Counted from the stretch's first letter, positions 6,133-13,895 are shown. The stretch is 14,555 bases of DNA from Thermoprotei archaeon (GCA_003661825.1 QMWW01000016.1:1-14555), one strand, 5' to 3'. Notes: generated from the letters alone by a model not told the origin. A program made the numbers and translations.

Positions 6133-7308
6133 ATGTTTGGATGGTGGGGGAGTTTGAGGAGCTTCCAAGTGTACAATGGCGGAGTTAAATTGTTCTTTGG
6201 AGTAAATTCTCTAGAAGAAGCAGCCGCGTATCTGAGAAAATACAGCAGAGTCCTAATAATTACGGGTAGAACTTCCGCTAAACTCTCTGGCGCACTAGAC
6301 GATATTATAAGGATACTGGAAAGCAGTGGTGTAGAGTACGAGGTTTGGAGTAAGGCTCTCCCCAATCCAACAGACGAGCTTGTAGCCGAGCTCGTAGAAG
6401 TGTACCGTAGCGGAGTATTCGAGGGGTTCATCGCTATAGGAGGGGGGAGCGTAATAGATCTAGCGAAAGCTGCGCGAGTAGTAGTTGCTGGTGGAGGAAG
6501 CGTTAGAGAGTACTTATATGGAGCTAGAGAAATACCGCGTACGCAACCATTCCTATTTGCGGTAAACCTAACGCATGGAACCGGGACAGAGATAGACAGA
6601 TATGCTGTAGTGACGATTACCGAGACTAAGGAGAAACTCGGCTTCTCTCCAGGGTACCCGGATGTATCCGTGGATGACCCCAAGTACACGGCAAGCTTAC
6701 CGAGAAGACAGACAATATATACCTCTCTAGACGCATTCGCTCATGCTGTTGAATCCGCTACCTCGGCTAAAGCGAGCCCTTACACAGAGATGCTAGCGGA
6801 GGAAGCCGTAAAGCACGTAATCGAGTACTTACCTAGAGCTCTAGAGAAGCCAAAAGAACTCGAGTATAGGTACTGGCTGCTCTACGCATCAATGATAGCT
6901 GGTATAGGCATAGACCACGGAGTTACGCATTACGGGCATGCAATCGAACACGTACTCACAGGGAGTAGACCCGAGCTAGCACATGGAGCTGGGCTAGCAA
7001 TACTGTATAGAGAGCTAATCAAGTTCTTCTACGAATACAGCCCGGTAGTTATGTCGCGTTTACTAAAACCGCTTGATCCCTCGCTCAAACCCATAAGAGA
7101 GGATAGCGCTAAAGCTGTTAAAGCATACATCGATTTCCTCGATAAAATAGGGTTTAGGGAAACCCTCAGCGACTATGGCTTCACAGTTGGCGAAGTAAGA
7201 GAGCTTAAAGCACTGTACTTTAAGCTGGTTGAGAAAAGATATGAGAGCTTACTGCCCTTTAAGCTACAGTGGGAGCAAGTCGAGTCTATGCTAAAGAACC
7301 TAGTATAG
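6133..7308 (+). CDS. Iron-containing (type III) alcohol dehydrogenase
   Basis: This is a 391-residue NAD(P)-dependent dehydrogenase that interconverts alcohols and aldehydes or ketones, presumably in the cytosol. GGGSVIDLAKA (103-113) is the family's dinucleotide-binding loop, and HGTGTE (148-153) corresponds to the usual TAGTGSE. The metal ligands align with Asp200 and His204 in SLDAFAHAVES, His262 in DHGVTHYGHAIEH, and His284 in AHG. All four are present, so an active iron or zinc enzyme is expected. The frame stays open back to 5881, but that part has no family resemblance and overlaps the divergent thioredoxin gene and its promoter. ATG 6133 keeps the N-terminal beta strand (RSFQVYNGGVKLFFG). 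GTG 6169 is an alternative with a better ribosome site (GAGGAG 6156-6161). AATATATACG at 6088-6098 may be the TATA box. Substrate unknown. Confidence 0.9.
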   Translation: MFGWWGSLRSFQVYNGGVKLFFGVNSLEEAAAYLRKYSRVLIITGRTSAKLSGALDDIIRILESSGVEYEVWSKALPNPTDELVAELVEVYRSGVFEGFIAIGGGSVIDLAKAARVVVAGGGSVREYLYGAREIPRTQPFLFAVNLTHGTGTEIDRYAVVTITETKEKLGFSPGYPDVSVDDPKYTASLPRRQTIYTSLDAFAHAVESATSAKASPYTEMLAEEAVKHVIEYLPRALEKPKELEYRYWLLYASMIAGIGIDHGVTHYGHAIEHVLTGSRPELAHGAGLAILYRELIKFFYEYSPVVMSRLLKPLDPSLKPIREDSAKAVKAYIDFLDKIGFRETLSDYGFTVGEVRELKALYFKLVEKRYESLLPFKLQWEQVESMLKNLV

Positions 7309-7310
7309 CA

Positions 7311-7317
7311 CTTTTTC
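7311..7317 (+). terminator. Short T-run after the alcohol dehydrogenase
   Basis: CTTTTTC begins 2 bases after the TAG at 7306-7308. It is a plausible archaeal T-tract terminator that would give the next gene its own transcript. A TATA-like stretch (7331-7340) follows. Confidence 0.35.
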
Positions 7318-7409
7318 CCCAAAATCTTACTATATCTATATCGAGCAAAGCGTCTCATCTACATGCACAGCTATTAAGGATAGACTACATAGCTTCTAGT
7401 ACTGCATAT

Positions 7410-7799
7410 ATGTGGAGACATACCTTGCCTGGGATCAGCGACCTTATATACTCTCCGAGTAGAGATCGAAAAGAAGCTATTAGTAAAGTCGAATCACATA
7501 CACCAAAGATAGATGCTCCAGGAAAGGTAAAAGCTGGAGAGAAGGTTAGGTTCCAAGTAACCGTAAGTTCACATCCAAATACAGTTGAACACTCTATACA
7601 GTGGATCGAGACATACTTTGAGGAAGAAGGGAGAAGCTTTAACCCAGTATTGCTTGCACGTTTTGAAGCCACACCTAGCTATACGGAGCCTATCATAGAG
7701 ATCACGGTCAAGCTGAACAAATCAGGGACTATGCATGCCCTAGAGTACTGTAATCTCCACGGACTCTGGGAGAATAGTAGAAAGATAGTAGTAGAATAG
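7410..7799 (+). CDS. sor: Superoxide reductase (neelaredoxin type)
   Basis: This 129-residue mononuclear-iron enzyme reduces superoxide to hydrogen peroxide without releasing oxygen, a hallmark of anaerobes. All expected Fe ligands can be placed: His30 (ESHTP), His55 and His61 (SHPNTVEHSIQWIE), and Cys114 and His117 (CNLHGLW). Glu28, two residues before the first His, matches the catalytic Glu of the Pyrococcus enzyme. There is no N-terminal desulforedoxin domain, so it is the one-iron class. The frame is open from 7269 inside the alcohol dehydrogenase gene, but that part is not conserved. ATG 7410 is chosen; TTG 7425, 7 bases after GGAG (7414-7417), is a good alternative and fits the family's N-terminus. 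Electrons usually come from rubredoxin, which is not encoded here. Confidence 0.93.
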   Translation: MWRHTLPGISDLIYSPSRDRKEAISKVESHTPKIDAPGKVKAGEKVRFQVTVSSHPNTVEHSIQWIETYFEEEGRSFNPVLLARFEATPSYTEPIIEITVKLNKSGTMHALEYCNLHGLWENSRKIVVE

Positions 7800-7820
7800 C
7801 TTTCCGCGTAGAAATATTGC

Positions 7821-7869
7821 AGAGCTGGAGCTCTTAAAACCAGGTTTAAGCCTCAAATCCATGGCTTAA
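7821..7869 (+). repeat. Three overlapping inverted repeats after the superoxide reductase gene
   Basis: AGAGCT-GG-AGCTCT (7821-7834), CTTAAAACC-A-GGTTTAAG (7833-7850, one bulged base) and TTAAGCC-10 bases-GGCTTAA (7846-7869, 7 perfect pairs) follow one another and share bases. The second and third hairpins use the same bases and cannot form fully together. They may act as a terminator or mRNA stabiliser for the superoxide reductase transcript, or as protein-binding palindromes. No T-run follows. Function is unknown. Confidence 0.45.
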
Positions 7870-7910
7870 CAAGTTACAGGAAGGTGTGATTAACAACTCT
7901 GTAGAAGTGT

Positions 7911-7962
7911 TCAGTAGCGGCCTTTATCCACATAGGGGTTCGGACCGCTGAAAGCTCATCAC
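7911..7962 (-). ncRNA. C/D box guide sRNA with a 23S rRNA-matching guide
   Basis: Read on the minus strand, box C is GTGATGA (7962-7956), then a 12-base guide GCTTTCAGCGGT (7955-7944) and D' CCGA (7943-7940). A 6-base spacer leads to a C'-like ATGTGGA (7933-7927), a 12-base guide TAAAGGCCGCTA (7926-7915) and box D CTGA (7914-7911). This is the canonical archaeal layout in 52 bases. The first guide is perfectly complementary to 5'-ACCGCUGAAAGC, which I recall as a conserved segment near the 3' end of 23S rRNA (the CUGAAAGCAUCUAAGC region). By the D'+5 rule, the fifth target base (the last C of ACCGC) would be 2'-O-methylated. The second target (5'-UAGCGGCCUUUA) is unassigned. A TATA box on this strand lies about 35-45 bases before box C. 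Confidence 0.75.
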
Positions 7963-7996
7963 GAAGACCGCTCTACCAGACCCAACAGTATACTAC

Positions 7997-8006
7997 TATA
8001 TATAAA
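7997..8006. promoter_or_regulatory. TATA box, possibly bidirectional (guide RNA and methyltransferase gene)
   Basis: TATATATAAA reads as a TATA box on both strands. On the minus strand it would start transcription near 7975, about 12 bases before the guide RNA's C box. On the plus strand it would start near 8028, giving the methyltransferase gene a leader of about 60 bases. No other feature is recognised between 8007 and 8088. Confidence 0.5.
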
Positions 8007-8088
8007 CCCGTTTTATCCCTGTAACCACTTAGACTACTCAGTATTGCCCGGTACGACGAGTCGCGTTCGAAGCTTGAAGTACTACTAA

Positions 8089-9477
8089 TTGATGCTAGGT
8101 GTGATAGAGGTGAGGGGGAATAGGAGGAGGATTAAGCTAGATTGGAGAGATGTAGCGATCCTCGTAGAATCTGTGAAACATTCAGAGGAGGTTAAGCCGA
8201 TACAGCAGGCGAAGAGAGACGTATTCAGTAAATATGGGGTACTAGGCAGTAGCAGAGATCCAGAGCTAACAGCTCTCTTTTACGGCATTATGCTTAGACA
8301 GGGGCTTCTTGACCGAATCATATCTGAGCTAACTGGTACAAACCCCTTCTTATTAGATCCGAGGCTTCGTGCAGCACTAAGAGTTTTTATTTATCTAGAG
8401 AAGTATGGTAGGAGGAAGATATGGTACTCCAACCGCATAGAAGCCATCAAGCGCGTATCAGCATGGATCTCGAAGAACGTACACCCCTATGCTGGTATGT
8501 GGTTTATGGATACAATACTTAAGCTAGATAGCTACGAGTTCAAACCCAGTAGCAAGGAAGAAGAGCTTATGGAGAAATACCTTTTACCGTCTTGGTACAT
8601 TAGGAGGATCATAGACCTCGTTGGTAGAGATGAAGCAGTAGAGATCTTCAAGTCCTTTCTCAAAAGACCTCTCATAAGTATACGCGTAAACACCCTCAAA
8701 TCCACGGTAGACGAGGTATTAGAGGAGCTGAAGAGAGAAGGGAAGAAACCAATACAATCAAAGATTATTCCAACAGTTATCAAGTTTAGAGGACCCTACA
8801 ACTTCGATAGATCTAGGCTGTTCAGAGAAGGGAAGATCATTATACAAGAGGAGCCTGCTGCACTAGCTTCTATAATTCTAGATCCAAAGCCGGGTATGGT
8901 AGTCGTGGACCTAGCAGCAGCTCCAGGAGGTAAGACAGAGCATATAGCCGAGCTTATGGAAAATAGAGGCGTGATCTATGCCTTTGACGTCGACGAGAAG
9001 AGAATGGAGAGATTAGAGGAAATCATTAGGCGCGCAGGCGTGGAAATAGTTAAAACCTTCATTAAAGATGCACGAGAGGCTCCAAGAATCTTAGGCGAAG
9101 AAATAGCCGATAGAGTACTGGTTGACGCTCCCTGTACAAGTGATGGAACAATAGCGAAAAACCCTGATCTTAGGTGGAGGATGAGGGAAGAAGAAGTTGC
9201 AAAGTTCGCTCAGCTACAGTACGAGCTGCTCAAAGCAGCTGTAAAGCTCGTTAAACCTGGTGGGTATATACTGTATACTACGTGTACTCTTCTACGCGAC
9301 GAGAACGAAGACGTTGTCGAAAAAATGCTGAGAAAGGAAGGAAAGAAAGCGGAGCTAGTCCCGTTGGAGAAACCGTACGATCCAGGGTTCTTGCCTGGTA
9401 CTATGCGTGCTTGGCCGCACAAACACGGTACGATAGGGTTTTTCTACGCGCTATTCAGAAAAAAGGCTAAGAGGTAG
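8089..9477 (+). CDS. NSUN/RsmB-family RNA cytosine-C5 methyltransferase
   Basis: This is a 462-residue SAM-dependent enzyme that makes 5-methylcytosine in rRNA or tRNA. The N-terminal ~150 residues are helical and resemble the NusB-like domain of RsmB. A linker begins at PSWYIRRIIDLVG (167-179), followed by RVNTLK (199-204). The Rossmann methyltransferase domain has the SAM loop DLAAAPGGKT (274-283) and acidic AFDVDEKRMERL (298-309). DAPCTSDGT (346-354) contains Cys349, the release cysteine, and YTTCTLLRDENE (396-407) contains the nucleophile Cys399. Both cysteines are present, so it should be active. The start is TTG 8089 or, more simply, ATG 8092 (adjacent codons); neither has a clear Shine-Dalgarno. 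Which RNA it modifies cannot be told from sequence. The neighbouring C/D guide RNA also serves RNA methylation, but is transcribed the other way. Confidence 0.92.
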   Translation: MMLGVIEVRGNRRRIKLDWRDVAILVESVKHSEEVKPIQQAKRDVFSKYGVLGSSRDPELTALFYGIMLRQGLLDRIISELTGTNPFLLDPRLRAALRVFIYLEKYGRRKIWYSNRIEAIKRVSAWISKNVHPYAGMWFMDTILKLDSYEFKPSSKEEELMEKYLLPSWYIRRIIDLVGRDEAVEIFKSFLKRPLISIRVNTLKSTVDEVLEELKREGKKPIQSKIIPTVIKFRGPYNFDRSRLFREGKIIIQEEPAALASIILDPKPGMVVVDLAAAPGGKTEHIAELMENRGVIYAFDVDEKRMERLEEIIRRAGVEIVKTFIKDAREAPRILGEEIADRVLVDAPCTSDGTIAKNPDLRWRMREEEVAKFAQLQYELLKAAVKLVKPGGYILYTTCTLLRDENEDVVEKMLRKEGKKAELVPLEKPYDPGFLPGTMRAWPHKHGTIGFFYALFRKKAKR

Positions 9478-9497
9478 CCTATCTTCCTCCATGCAGA

Positions 9498-10187
9498 CTA
9501 TGATAAAGCGTATTCTAGTGCTTTAATAGCGTGTATTCTTGCAGTATCGTAAAGTTTCACTCCGGGTAGCTCATTAGCAAATAGAAGTGGTAACTCTGTA
9601 CACGCAAGAGCTATCCCCTCTGCTCCCTTATCTAGTAGGTTCTTAACAATTCCTAGTACCCTGTATCTAGACTCATCTCTTACAACGCCTTTCACGAGTT
9701 CCGAGTAAATGATTTTATTCACGATCTCGATCTCGCTGGGATCGGGGACTACAGCTTCTATGCCGTGCTTTCGTAACCCCTCTTTGTAAAAGCTATGAGT
9801 TAGGGTGAACTTAGTTCCAAGAAGCCCTACTACACGCACCCGATCTTTCTTAAGTGCTTCAGCTAGAGCATCAATAATACTAAGCACGGGTATAGGAGAG
9901 TGCTCTCTGATATAGTCATAAAACATATGGGGAGTATTCGCGGATATTATGGCAAAGTCTGCTCCAGCTCTATGGAGAGACTTAACGGCATCTACGATCA
10001 TCTCTGCTGCTTCCCGGTGCCTACCAGCGCTGATTAACTGCGTGAATAAACCAAAGCTAACACTATATATGATTATTACAGGGTAGTTCTCGTTGCCGTG
10101 CCTCACCCTATACTCGCTAACTATTGTCTTGTAGTAAATAATAGTTGACTCCGGGCTAAGCCCTCCCACAATGCCTATACGCTTCAA
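9498..10187 (-). CDS. Aspartate/glutamate racemase-family protein lacking the first catalytic Cys
   Basis: This 229-residue protein of the Asp/Glu racemase fold starts with IGIVGGLSPESTIIYYK (4-20), the family's substrate loop. The second active-site motif, ACTELPLL (195-202), keeps Cys196. The first, normally a Cys just before NT.H, reads ISANTPH (81-87), with Ser82 and Ala83 and no cysteine. Two-base racemisation uses both cysteines, so this protein may be a racemase with an asymmetric site, or an isomerase or lyase-like relative. From memory, E. coli YgeA has Thr at the corresponding position and is active, so loss of activity should not be assumed. The start is TTG 10187, with a weak GGT ribosome site 6 bases upstream. 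It is a lone minus-strand gene, convergent with the methyltransferase gene. The substrate is unknown. Confidence 0.85.
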   Translation of the reverse strand: MKRIGIVGGLSPESTIIYYKTIVSEYRVRHGNENYPVIIIYSVSFGLFTQLISAGRHREAAEMIVDAVKSLHRAGADFAIISANTPHMFYDYIREHSPIPVLSIIDALAEALKKDRVRVVGLLGTKFTLTHSFYKEGLRKHGIEAVVPDPSEIEIVNKIIYSELVKGVVRDESRYRVLGIVKNLLDKGAEGIALACTELPLLFANELPGVKLYDTARIHAIKALEYALS

Positions 10188-10264
10188 TTAGTACCAGCTC
10201 TCCAAGGTTTTGCGTAGCACATGCTCCTATACTAAGTAGTTCGCCGGAAAGCTCTATATAGGTT

Positions 10265-10302
10265 AGCGCTATCCAGATACACTGAAAAGCATGAAGCGCT
10301 AT
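10265..10302. repeat. Two copies of AGCGCTAT 30 bases apart
   Basis: Identical 8-mers lie at 10265-10272 and 10295-10302, each containing the palindrome AGCGCT. The 30-base spacing is close to three helical turns, so one dimeric regulator could occupy both on one face of the DNA. They lie between the divergent racemase and zinc-ribbon genes. The rest of the 10188-10373 gap shows only a possible TATA (GTTATAAGG, 10331-10339). Confidence 0.35.
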
Positions 10303-10373
10303 ACTGATGCATCTATCTGCTTAACCTTACAGTTATAAGGGTTCTAGTGGGACTATGACTTGGTGGAAAATAG

Positions 10374-10604
10374 TTGAGCGGTAGCAATAAAAGAGGGATC
10401 AAGTGCCCTTACTGCGGCTTTATAGGTAAACCGAGAGATTACACCTATATGTATGAAGCAGTGCTCTACGTGGCTGATCAGGAGGTACTTAAAGAGGAGA
10501 GGGAGAGGCCAGTACTACTCATATGCCCACGGTGCAATCGTGGATTTTTCCTAGAAAGTCCTTATCAAAAGCTCTTAGAAAGGCTGTATAACAGAGCAGA
10601 TTAG
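10374..10604 (+). CDS. Small zinc-ribbon protein
   Basis: This 76-residue protein has two CxxC knuckles, CPYC (11-14) and CPRC (51-54), the four-cysteine pattern of a treble-clef or rubredoxin-like zinc ribbon. The 36-residue insert between them is charged (KEERERP), and the C-terminus is a short amphipathic helix (YQKLLERLYNR). The family is not recognised beyond that; comparable small archaeal proteins bind nucleic acid or are subunits of transcription and translation complexes. The start is TTG 10374, 7 bases after GGTGG (10362-10366); GTTATAAGG at 10331-10339 is the likely TATA box. It is codirectional with ileS but 102 bases upstream, where a separate TATA-like sequence occurs, so co-transcription is uncertain. 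Confidence 0.75.
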   Translation: MSGSNKRGIKCPYCGFIGKPRDYTYMYEAVLYVADQEVLKEERERPVLLICPRCNRGFFLESPYQKLLERLYNRAD

Positions 10605-10664
10605 TAGCTTTAGTCTCAAGCAGTTAAACCTATTAAGTAATTCTCGATGTTTACTCAATTTACT

Positions 10665-10672
10665 GATTATAC
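10665..10672 (+). promoter_or_regulatory. TATA-like box upstream of ileS
   Basis: GATTATAC lies about 35-42 bases before the ATG at 10707, predicting a leader of roughly 12 bases that contains AAAGG. The fit is modest. Confidence 0.35.
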
Positions 10673-10706
10673 ACGCTCACTAGGCGTTCCGGAAAAATGC
10701 TAAAGG

Positions 10707-13700
10707 ATGATAGATGTGCCAGTAACTGGGAAGATCTCGGGACAGTACGATCCACGTAGAGTAGAGGAGTGGGTTAAGAGGTTCTGGGTCGAGAACAGAG
10801 TCTATGAAAGAATCAAGAAGGAAAACGCGAAGTGTAGTAGGGAGTTCAATTTCATAGACGGACCCCCCTATCCTACTGGTGAAGTCCCCCATATAGGTAC
10901 TGCTTGGAACAAAACGCTCAAAGACGTAGTATTACGCTACCGGAGGATGCGGGGTTATAGAGTCTACGACACCCCAGGATACGACTGCCATGGGCTCCCA
11001 ACAGAGGTAAAAGTTGAGCAGAAGCTAGGTATTAGGGTTAAGAGAGAGATCGAGGAGAGAGTAGGTGTTGACAAGTTCATCGAGGAGTGCAAGAACCTAG
11101 TATATAACAACATACAGGGTATGACGCGTTGGTTCGAAGAACTAGGAGTATTTATGGATTGGAGCAATCCTTATCTAACTCTAAACGATAACTACATAGA
11201 AGCTGCGTGGTGGCTTATCAAGAGAGTTCATGAAAATGGCCTCCTAGATCGAGAGTATAGAGTAGTATATTGGTGTCCGCGGTGCTCAACCACTCTCGCC
11301 GAGTACGAAGTCGAGTACAAGGATCTAGAGGATCCAAGCATATACGTTAAATTCCCTGTTAAAGGGAGAGACAAATGGTTCCTCGTAATATGGACTACAA
11401 CCCCCTGGACACTACCAGCGAATACTTTTATCATGGTACACCCGGATGAGAACTACGTAGCTGTTAAAGTCTGTGGAGAAGTATACATTGTAGCGGAAGC
11501 AAGGCTTGACCACTTTTTACGCGAAGCAGGAATCAGCGATTACGAGGTAGTAGCTAGGTATAAAGGCATAGAGCTTTCCAGCCTTAAGTACGGTCATCCT
11601 CTAGACGATATCGTACCTCTACAGAAGAAGCTTAACAAATACCACAGAGTAGTTGTTTCACGCGAGTACGTCACAATGTACGAGGGCACTGGTTTAGTAC
11701 ACGGTGCCCCCGGCCACGGATTCGAAGACTTCATTGTAGCTAGAGAGAACGGTATAGACCTCATTGCATCGCCTTTAGACGATGAAGGAAGATTCACAGA
11801 GGAAACTGGAAAATACGCTGGCATATATGTGAGAGAGGCAAACAAGCTCATCATTGAGGATCTAGAGAGGAAAGGCGCTCTACTAGCTTTAGACAGAGTT
11901 ATCCACAAGTACCCTGTATGCTGGAGGTGTAAAACACCAGTAGTTATGAGAGCTACTCCTCAGTGGATCATCAGAGTTACAAAGCTGAAGAAGAAGCTAC
12001 TCGAGGAAGCCGGCAAAGTAAACTGGATACCTGGATGGGGATACGATAGAATTAGACACATCATAGAGAATCTACAGGATTGGGTACTGTCTCGACAGAG
12101 GTACTGGGGTACACCCTTACCAATATGGGTGTGTCCAAAGGGTCATAGAGTAGTAGTTGGCAGTAAGCAGGAGCTAGTAGAATACGGTGGTCAAGTACCC
12201 AAGGAGCTACATAGACCGTGGATCGACGAGGTGGTGATAAAGTGTCCATTCTGCGGCTTAGATATGAAGAGAGTACCAGATGTGACCGATGTATGGTTTG
12301 ATAGCGCTGTATGCTTCTACGCAGCAAAGGGTCATCCGGAGAAGCTCGGACTAGACGAGATTATACTAGACTTCATAGTTGAAGGCCAGGATCAGTTCCG
12401 TGGATGGTTCTTCTCGCTGCTAAGAGCTGGAGTACTAGGTTTTGGTAAGGTACCGTATAGGTCTGTCTTAGTACATGGAATGATGCTAGATGAGAAAGGA
12501 AGAGAGATGCATAAAAGCCTAGGAAACTACGTGGGATTAGACGAAGCAATCAACAGAGTCGGACGAGATCCGTTGAGGTTATGGGTTTCGCAGAGTACTC
12601 CCTGGGAAGACCTCAGGTTTTCGTGGAAAGTGCTGGAAGAAGTAAAACGTGACCTAGGCATTGCCTGGAATACCTTCGTATTTGCATCAACCTACATGAA
12701 CTTAGACGGATTTGACCCGCGTAAGCACAGAGTGGAAGACTACTACGACGACCTAAGAGTTGAAGATAGGTGGATTCTATCGCGTATAAATACGCTGATA
12801 GACGAGGTTACGCAGGCTCTAAATACTTACAGAGTACACGAAGCCGCTAGAAAGCTCATGGAGTTCATAGTGGAAGACGTTAGCCACTGGTACATTAGGA
12901 TCATAAGGCCGCGGGTATGGGTTGAAGAGAACACAAGGGACAAATTAGCGGCTTATAGCGTACTCTACTATGTCCTATACAGATGGCTAGTAATGATCTC
13001 GCCTTTCACACCATTCTTCGCCGAGAAGGTGTATCAAGAAATATTCAGGAAAGCAGAGCCAGAGCTACCACTATCAGTACACATGCTTAGCTGGGTAGAA
13101 GTCGATGAAAAATACGTTAATAGAGAGGTGGAAAAAGACATGGAGTTCGTTAAGAAGGTGTACGAGGCAGCCGCTGCAGCTAGGATGAAAGCTGGTATAA
13201 AGCTTCGTCAACCAGTTAAATCCTTAGTAGTCTACAGCAATAGAGACGAGCTCATTAAGATAGCTGTTAAGTATAGCGACCTCATAGCTAGAGTAGTTAA
13301 CGCTAAAAGCGTAGAAGTCAAGCCTGTGGAAGAGCTATCTGAAATCGTGAAGTACAGAGTAGCCCCAGAGTATAGGGTTATAGGACCCAAGTACAAGGAT
13401 ATAGCTAAGAAGCTATTCAAGTATATCGAAGAAAACCAGGATAAAGTAGCTAGAGACATCCTCTCAGCTAGAAGCCACAAAGCACTGATCGACGGTATCG
13501 AAGTAGTTCTAACGGAAAGAGATGTACGTATTACACCCACGTATCTAGAGGGCTATAGCGTTGAAGACAGAGAGTGGGGAAGCGTAGCTATCGATACGAG
13601 GCTAACCGTTGAAGAAGTCTCTGAGGGTCTAGCAAGAGACCTCGTGCGCAGGATCCAGGTTATGAGGAAAGAAATGAATCTAGAACTCGACGATAGAATC

Positions 13701-13895
13701 GAGACATATGTATACGCTCCTAAGCACCATGTAGAGCTACTTGAGAGATACAAAGACTACATAATGGGAGAAACCAGGTCTACTAGGCTAGTGATAACTA
13801 GCGAGGAAGAAGCAGTAGCTAGCGCTAAAGGTTATAGAAGGGAATGGGAGATCCAGGGCGAGAAATACGTAATAGTGGTACTACGCCACGAGTAA
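10707..13895 (+). CDS. ileS: Isoleucyl-tRNA synthetase
   Basis: This 1062-residue class I synthetase charges tRNA-Ile with isoleucine. The HIGH motif is HIGT at 62-65, within DGPPYPTGEVPHIGTAWNK. The editing (CP1) domain, about 190-390, includes WTTTPWTLPANT and GTGLVHGAPGHGFEDF, with the conserved editing Asp. Cysteine pairs (CPRC, CWRC and CPFC-type knuckles) suggest zinc sites. The signature loop is EMHKS (600-604) in place of KMSKS, followed by LGNYV, a form I recall in other archaeal IleRS. The helical anticodon-binding domain follows from about 690, with W residues typical of the family, then a C-terminal extension. The size is normal for archaeal and eukaryotic-type IleRS. ATG 10707 lies just after AAAGG; GTG at codon 4 has a better spacing from it. 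The cytidine deaminase gene follows 77 bases downstream on the same strand. Confidence 0.97.
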   Translation: MIDVPVTGKISGQYDPRRVEEWVKRFWVENRVYERIKKENAKCSREFNFIDGPPYPTGEVPHIGTAWNKTLKDVVLRYRRMRGYRVYDTPGYDCHGLPTEVKVEQKLGIRVKREIEERVGVDKFIEECKNLVYNNIQGMTRWFEELGVFMDWSNPYLTLNDNYIEAAWWLIKRVHENGLLDREYRVVYWCPRCSTTLAEYEVEYKDLEDPSIYVKFPVKGRDKWFLVIWTTTPWTLPANTFIMVHPDENYVAVKVCGEVYIVAEARLDHFLREAGISDYEVVARYKGIELSSLKYGHPLDDIVPLQKKLNKYHRVVVSREYVTMYEGTGLVHGAPGHGFEDFIVARENGIDLIASPLDDEGRFTEETGKYAGIYVREANKLIIEDLERKGALLALDRVIHKYPVCWRCKTPVVMRATPQWIIRVTKLKKKLLEEAGKVNWIPGWGYDRIRHIIENLQDWVLSRQRYWGTPLPIWVCPKGHRVVVGSKQELVEYGGQVPKELHRPWIDEVVIKCPFCGLDMKRVPDVTDVWFDSAVCFYAAKGHPEKLGLDEIILDFIVEGQDQFRGWFFSLLRAGVLGFGKVPYRSVLVHGMMLDEKGREMHKSLGNYVGLDEAINRVGRDPLRLWVSQSTPWEDLRFSWKVLEEVKRDLGIAWNTFVFASTYMNLDGFDPRKHRVEDYYDDLRVEDRWILSRINTLIDEVTQALNTYRVHEAARKLMEFIVEDVSHWYIRIIRPRVWVEENTRDKLAAYSVLYYVLYRWLVMISPFTPFFAEKVYQEIFRKAEPELPLSVHMLSWVEVDEKYVNREVEKDMEFVKKVYEAAAAARMKAGIKLRQPVKSLVVYSNRDELIKIAVKYSDLIARVVNAKSVEVKPVEELSEIVKYRVAPEYRVIGPKYKDIAKKLFKYIEENQDKVARDILSARSHKALIDGIEVVLTERDVRITPTYLEGYSVEDREWGSVAIDTRLTVEEVSEGLARDLVRRIQVMRKEMNLELDDRIETYVYAPKHHVELLERYKDYIMGETRSTRLVITSEEEAVASAKGYRREWEIQGEKYVIVVLRHE

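Noticed and set aside
6000..6689. Long antisense frame over the alcohol dehydrogenase gene (229 codons, minus)
   Set aside because: The product is Ser/Thr/Leu/Pro-rich with no motif, typical of a shadow of a real gene. The plus-strand gene has complete family motifs.
7269..7409. Superoxide reductase start at 7269 inside the alcohol dehydrogenase gene
   Set aside because: It would add 47 unconserved residues and overlap the upstream gene by 40 bases. The known family N-terminus fits ATG 7410 or TTG 7425.
7940..7990. tRNA-like or 23S rRNA fragment (GGTTCGGACC and ACCGCTGAAAGC)
   Set aside because: No cloverleaf can be formed, and the rRNA identity ends sharply at 12 bases, exactly at the guide boundaries of a C/D RNA on the other strand.
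10281..10315. Possible third C/D RNA (ACTGA, ATGAAGC, ACTGATGC)
   Set aside because: The CTGA and C-like boxes are present but too close together, with no proper box C at 10-12 bases before the first CTGA and no room for guides.
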